Assembly (NCBI RefSeq): GCF_000372725.1
Contig: NW_005200434.1
Location: 157,606 to 185,413 of the forward strand
DNA length: 27,808 nucleotides
Source: Emiliania huxleyi CCMP1516
Taxonomy: Eukaryota > Haptophyta > Isochrysidales > Noelaerhabdaceae
Direction: 5' to 3'
The notes under the pieces were generated by a model, which saw only the letters and a list, made by a program, of their open reading frames with translations, did no database searches and was not told where the DNA came from. Below, one piece after another: positions 24,714-27,808 of this stretch (the first letter of the stretch is position 1; every line of letters starts with the position of its first letter). The translations under genes were made by a program, and so were the position numbers.

Positions 24714-25409
24714 TTAGCTGCGGCTGCCGAAGAGCCGCACGCAGAGGACGAGCGCCGCGGCCGCCACTGCCGCGGTTGCCGCGCCATGCACAACGCCCTC
24801 TCTGTAGCTGCGGCCTCGCGGCGTGGGCGGTGACGCGCGTCGCGTCTGCTTGAGGCACCACGCGACCGCCTCCTGCGGCGTGCTTGCAACGCTGTAGTAG
24901 TGCGCCACAGGGTGGCGTAGCATCCCGTCGTCGAACGCGCGCTGCATCTGCGCGATCACGCCATCATAGTAGCCGTTGACGTTGAGCAGCAGCACCGGCA
25001 GCGAGCCGCAGCCGACACCCACCTCGGCGACTGCCATGAAGAGCTCGTCAAAGGTGCCGACGCCGCCGGGTAGGGTGACGAGGCAGTCTCCCGCGTCGAG
25101 CAGCCTCCGCTTGCGCATGGTCAGGTCCGAGCCCTCGACGATCTCGAGCGACTCGAGCGCCGCTGCGTTCTCCTCGGAGAGCGAGGAGCCGCCCGGCTTG
25201 ACAAACATGCGGTGCGTGATGCCGCGCACGCGGCCGCCGGCCGCGAGCACCGCCTCGTAGAAGGCGCCCATGCAGCCGGCGTTGCCGCCGCCGAATACGG
25301 CTATACAGCCCGCGTCGGCGATGCCGCGGCCGAAGGCGGCCGACGCCTCGACGTACGCGGGCGCCGTCTGCGGCGTGGAGGAGGCGAAGACGGTGACGCG
25401 GACGGCCAT
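24714..25409 (-). CDS. LOG-family protein (cytokinin-activating type phosphoribohydrolase) with C-terminal membrane anchor
   Basis: The 231-residue protein has the Rossmann-type LOG fold. FGGGNAGCMGAF (39-50) forms the nucleotide loop, MRKRR (98-102) carries the catalytic Arg, and LPGGVGTFDEL (113-123) has the diagnostic PGGxGTxxE signature with Glu122. LOG enzymes free cytokinin bases from nucleoside monophosphates; bacterial and algal relatives may act on other nucleotides, so the physiological substrate is uncertain. After the catalytic domain a basic stretch (TPRGRSYREG) leads into AATAAVAAAALVLCVRLFGS (210-229), a hydrophobic segment at the very C-terminus typical of a tail-anchored protein. 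Such an anchor is unusual for LOG proteins, which are normally soluble. The start at 25409 (MAVRVTVFASST) is the family's usual beginning. Confidence 0.85.
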   Translation of the reverse strand: MAVRVTVFASSTPQTAPAYVEASAAFGRGIADAGCIAVFGGGNAGCMGAFYEAVLAAGGRVRGITHRMFVKPGGSSLSEENAAALESLEIVEGSDLTMRKRRLLDAGDCLVTLPGGVGTFDELFMAVAEVGVGCGSLPVLLLNVNGYYDGVIAQMQRAFDDGMLRHPVAHYYSVASTPQEAVAWCLKQTRRASPPTPRGRSYREGVVHGAATAAVAAAALVLCVRLFGSRS

Positions 25410-25479
25410 ACACGGGTGAGGCAGCCGTCACAACAACCCAGGCGGCAACTGAACGAAAAAAAATCTGCGCTCCCTAATG

Positions 25480-25530
25480 CCGTCCTCCCATCCCTCCCTT
25501 GATTTTTCTGCTTTCTTTCTTTCTTTCTTT
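25480..25530 (+). repeat. Py-rich dispersed motif, copy 4
   Basis: It reads CGTCCTCCCATCCCTCCC, then a GATTTTTCTG variant and a (CTTT)n tract. It lies in the divergent spacer 71 bp upstream of the LOG-like start. Confidence 0.6.
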
Positions 25531-25762
25531 AACTGGCGGCACTGGCACACACCGGGACTGGGAGGAGGACCCGCTCGGGTTCGACACCAACCCGATGCTG
25601 CTCCGCGCCATGTGCATGGCGTTCGAGTGAACGCCGTGCAGGCAGCCCGTGCCTTTTGGTGTACCGGGTTTGCCGCGTCCTGTGCCCCCGAGTTCATTTA
25701 ATAAAAGCACTGGCACACCTAATAGGTGTACCTGACAGGCTAAAAACGCGGTTCTCCGAATT
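25531..25762. other. Intergenic
   Basis: No gene is visible. It contains a dyad ACACCTA-A-TAGGTGT (about 25715-25729) and an ATTTAATAAAAGC sequence at about 25695-25707 that may be a polyadenylation-type signal of nothing identified here. Confidence 0.4.
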
Positions 25763-25782
25763 TGCAAGGCGAGCGCCTTGCA
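25763..25782. promoter_or_regulatory. Perfect 9-bp-arm dyad 40 bp before the ShKT protein start
   Basis: TGCAAGGCG and CGCCTTGCA flank a 2-bp AG. The position just upstream of the ATG at 25823 suggests a regulatory site or a 5' untranslated hairpin. Confidence 0.4.
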
Positions 25783-25822
25783 GGCTTGGGGGCTAGCCGA
25801 GCTCCGCTCGCTTTCACCAACC

Positions 25823-27808
25823 ATGCGGCTGTCGTGCCTCATAGCCGCCGTAGCAGCCAGCATACTGCGGCCATCCTCCGCTCTAACCCCTCCTCCTTCG
25901 CCTCCTTTCGCTCCGCCTCCACCTTTGGTGATCGGCGGCGGCGGTGGCAGCAGCGGTGAAGCAGGCAGTGGCACCGAAGGCGAGCCTGAGCCCCAATCCT
26001 CTCCTTCGCCGCCTGCTGCGTCAACAGCGTGCGATGAGTCCGCCGACGAGATGGCATGCGGCACCGCCTACGACCCAGACGAGTGTCACATCCCTCTGAG
26101 ACAAGGCGTGCACGTACAGGATATCTGCCCTTATATGTGTGGGAATTGCAAGCCGCCGCCAGCGATGCCACCGCCGCCCTCGCCACCGCCTCCGTCTCCA
26201 CCGCCAGCACCGCCACCGCCACCGCCACCTTCTCCACCACCACCCTCGCCTCCTCCTCCATCACCGCCACCTCGGCCATCCCCGCCGCCCAACGCACTCT
26301 CGCCCTATTATCCGCCGCCCTCGGCTCCGTCACCCTCGCCGCCGCCGCCATCGCCATCGCAGCCGCCACTGCCGCGGTTCCCTGCACTGTCGTCTCCGGC
26401 AGAAGAAGACCTGGTCGACGTGCTGTGCGAGTCGTTGCCCGTGTGCACGCTCGGCGATCTCGAGGAGGACCTCGAGAGTGGGCAAGCCATCGCCTGCCTC
26501 GCCGGCCCAATAGTACTGGACGCCGTCACACTCACGGACGCGTGCGCCCTGCTCGTGCCCGGCGCGATCAACGTGTCGGCGCAGGTGGCCGTCTCCGTGC
26601 TCGGCACGACGATGCGCTTTCCCGTGGAGGGACAGCACCCCATAGGGAGCGACTTGCAGGACCGCATCTCGGGCCTCGACGGGCTGAGCGCCTTTGCCGC
26701 CGTCCGCAACGGCACGGTGGGTGCGCTCGCGCGATACGAGCACGACGACATCCGCGAGGCCTTTGGCCTGCAGTGGCTCTCGCTCAGCAACCTCCAGCTC
26801 GAGGTTCGTACACGGCACGTCCCGCAACCCTGCCCACATGACCAAACGTAGCTCTGCCCACTGACGTAGGCGGGCTTCTACTCGGAGGTCGTGACCGGCG
26901 CGTGGGAGCGCACGACGCGGACCACCTTCTACCTGCAAGCGGAGGGGGCGGCGAGCATGCACTGCCCAGCCTTGGGCGAGGCGTCGACTCTCACAGCGGG
27001 CGCACGGCTGCACGTGGGCTACGACAGCCGGACTGCGCTCACGTGGAGCGTCGCCCCGGTTGGCTGGCCCGCGCTGGAGGCGTTTGGCCGCCTCGGCCTA
27101 TGCCTCATCAGCGAGGCGGTCGGCGTTGACCCCGAGCTGATACGAGCTCTCAACGGCGTGAGGGCCGAGGAGGATTCGGGCAGAGTCTTGCGCCGTACGA
27201 GAAGCTCGAGTGGGCGGTGGGCACGCTCGAGCACCGCCTCTCCGAGGCCCTCGACCACCCTGTCGTCGCGCCGCTGCGGCTGCGCGAGGGCGTCACTGGC
27301 ATCTACCTGCAAGTGTACGGCCTGACCTCGACCGACCTGCTGCACAGCGCCCTCAATGGACTCGACAAGTTCAGCACGCTCGAGTGGCTCGCCGAGATGT
27401 TTCCCATCGACGCGGCACTGACGGTTCCCCACCACGGCTCGGGCGCCGTGAGCTTGTACACGCGGATACGAATCCCCCGCATCGTGATGGTCGAGCCGTC
27501 GAGCAGGCACGACGGCGTCGCCATCCGCGGGGTCACTCTTGAGAGCGAGGTCACGAGCGCCGGCCGGTGGGGGACGAGGCTGGCCTCGACCCTCGACCTC
27601 TTTGACCTGAGCCTCGACTTCACCGCGGCGTGGACGTCGGAGCACGGGCCCGTCATCACCGTGCGCCTCTACCACGTGACGCTCTTCACCCTCAACTTCT
27701 TCGGCCAGCGGCGGCTCGACCTGTACGACGCCGTCCTCCTCCTCGACATCGGCCGCAACAAGCACGCCCCTCGCCCGACCGCTCCGTCTCAGTCGGAGCC
27801 TTCCCCTT
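25823..27808 (+). CDS. Secreted ShKT / proline-rich protein of unknown function, partial at the window end
   Basis: Met 25823 starts a signal peptide (MRLSCLIAAVAASILRPSSA). Next come a Pro/Gly/Ser stretch, then a six-Cys ShKT-like domain (about 26028-26150: CDESADEMACG, DECHIPL, DICPYMCGNC), then a long SPPPP hinge (26151-26390). Residues from about 26400 on form a globular region without a family I recognise (VDVLCESLPVCTLGDLEEDL...). Intron 1 is GT-AG, 66 nt (26804-26869), in phase, joining NLQLE to AGFYSEVVTGAWERTTRT. Near 27158-27183 the frame changes: either a 26-nt GTGAGG...GGGCAG intron, which keeps phase and joins ALNG to SLAPYEKLEWAVG, or a one-base indel. After that the frame is open to the window end (FNINF-free text: IYLQVYGLTSTD, FDLSLDFTAAW, LYHVTLFTLNFFGQ). 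It likely acts outside the cell or on its surface. Confidence 0.72.

Noticed and set aside
1..27808. CRISPR array, rRNA genes, bacterial operon
   Set aside because: None is present; introns and domain types show a eukaryotic nuclear sequence.

Overview
This is a GC-rich piece of a eukaryotic nuclear genome. Reading frames are broken by short GT-AG introns (43-100 nt) and one likely GC-AG intron. Several predicted secreted proteins carry long Ser/Pro-rich hinges. The mix of proline-rich extracellular proteins, a plant/alga-type LOG protein, an EBP-like sterol-isomerase relative, a possible iron-assimilation-type ectodomain, and hAT and non-LTR transposon remnants suggests a unicellular alga. 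A haptophyte is my best guess, but that is an inference from style, not from a marker gene.

Left part (1-7.2 kb): an odd homopolymer stretch and 10-bp repeats; a 475-bp fragment (1126-1600, minus) of a repeat family whose larger copy lies at 21.7-23.2 kb; a broken GT61-like glycosyltransferase (about 1.70-2.58 kb, plus); an NHL-propeller/BTB protein (2884-4548, minus); a gene-poor, partly AT-rich stretch; a hAT transposase fossil (about 5.80-6.0 kb) joined in frame to an aldo/keto reductase (6199-7080, plus).

Middle (7.2-20 kb): a 1242-residue protein with three DNase I-like (EEP) domains, all with intact catalytic motifs, separated by four copies of a six-cysteine module and Ser/Pro hinges (7229-10957, minus); the C-terminal, His-bearing half of an OTU deubiquitinase (about 11.28-11.79 kb, plus); a two-exon F-box protein with a possible histone-fold segment and an acidic tail (11987-13298, minus); a three-exon membrane protein with EF-hand and Cys-rich ectodomain (14910-18077, minus), followed within a few bases, in another frame, by part of the same six-cysteine module; and an acidic EA-repeat protein of unknown function (about 18.99-19.62 kb, plus).

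Right part (20-27.8 kb): a 40-bp-arm hairpin; a secreted JmjC/cupin-like protein with a predicted GC-AG intron (20504-21640, plus); a 5'-truncated non-LTR retrotransposon flanked by an 11-bp target-site duplication (21695-23171); an EBP-like membrane protein (23671-24363, plus); a LOG-family protein with a C-terminal membrane anchor (24714-25409, minus); and a secreted ShKT/proline-rich protein that runs off the window end.

These are independent eukaryotic genes, not an operon. The most unusual items are the triple-EEP protein with its repeated cysteine module (shared with the 14.3-14.9 kb locus), the transposon fossils touching genes, the long hairpin, and a Py-rich motif that recurs at four intergenic sites.
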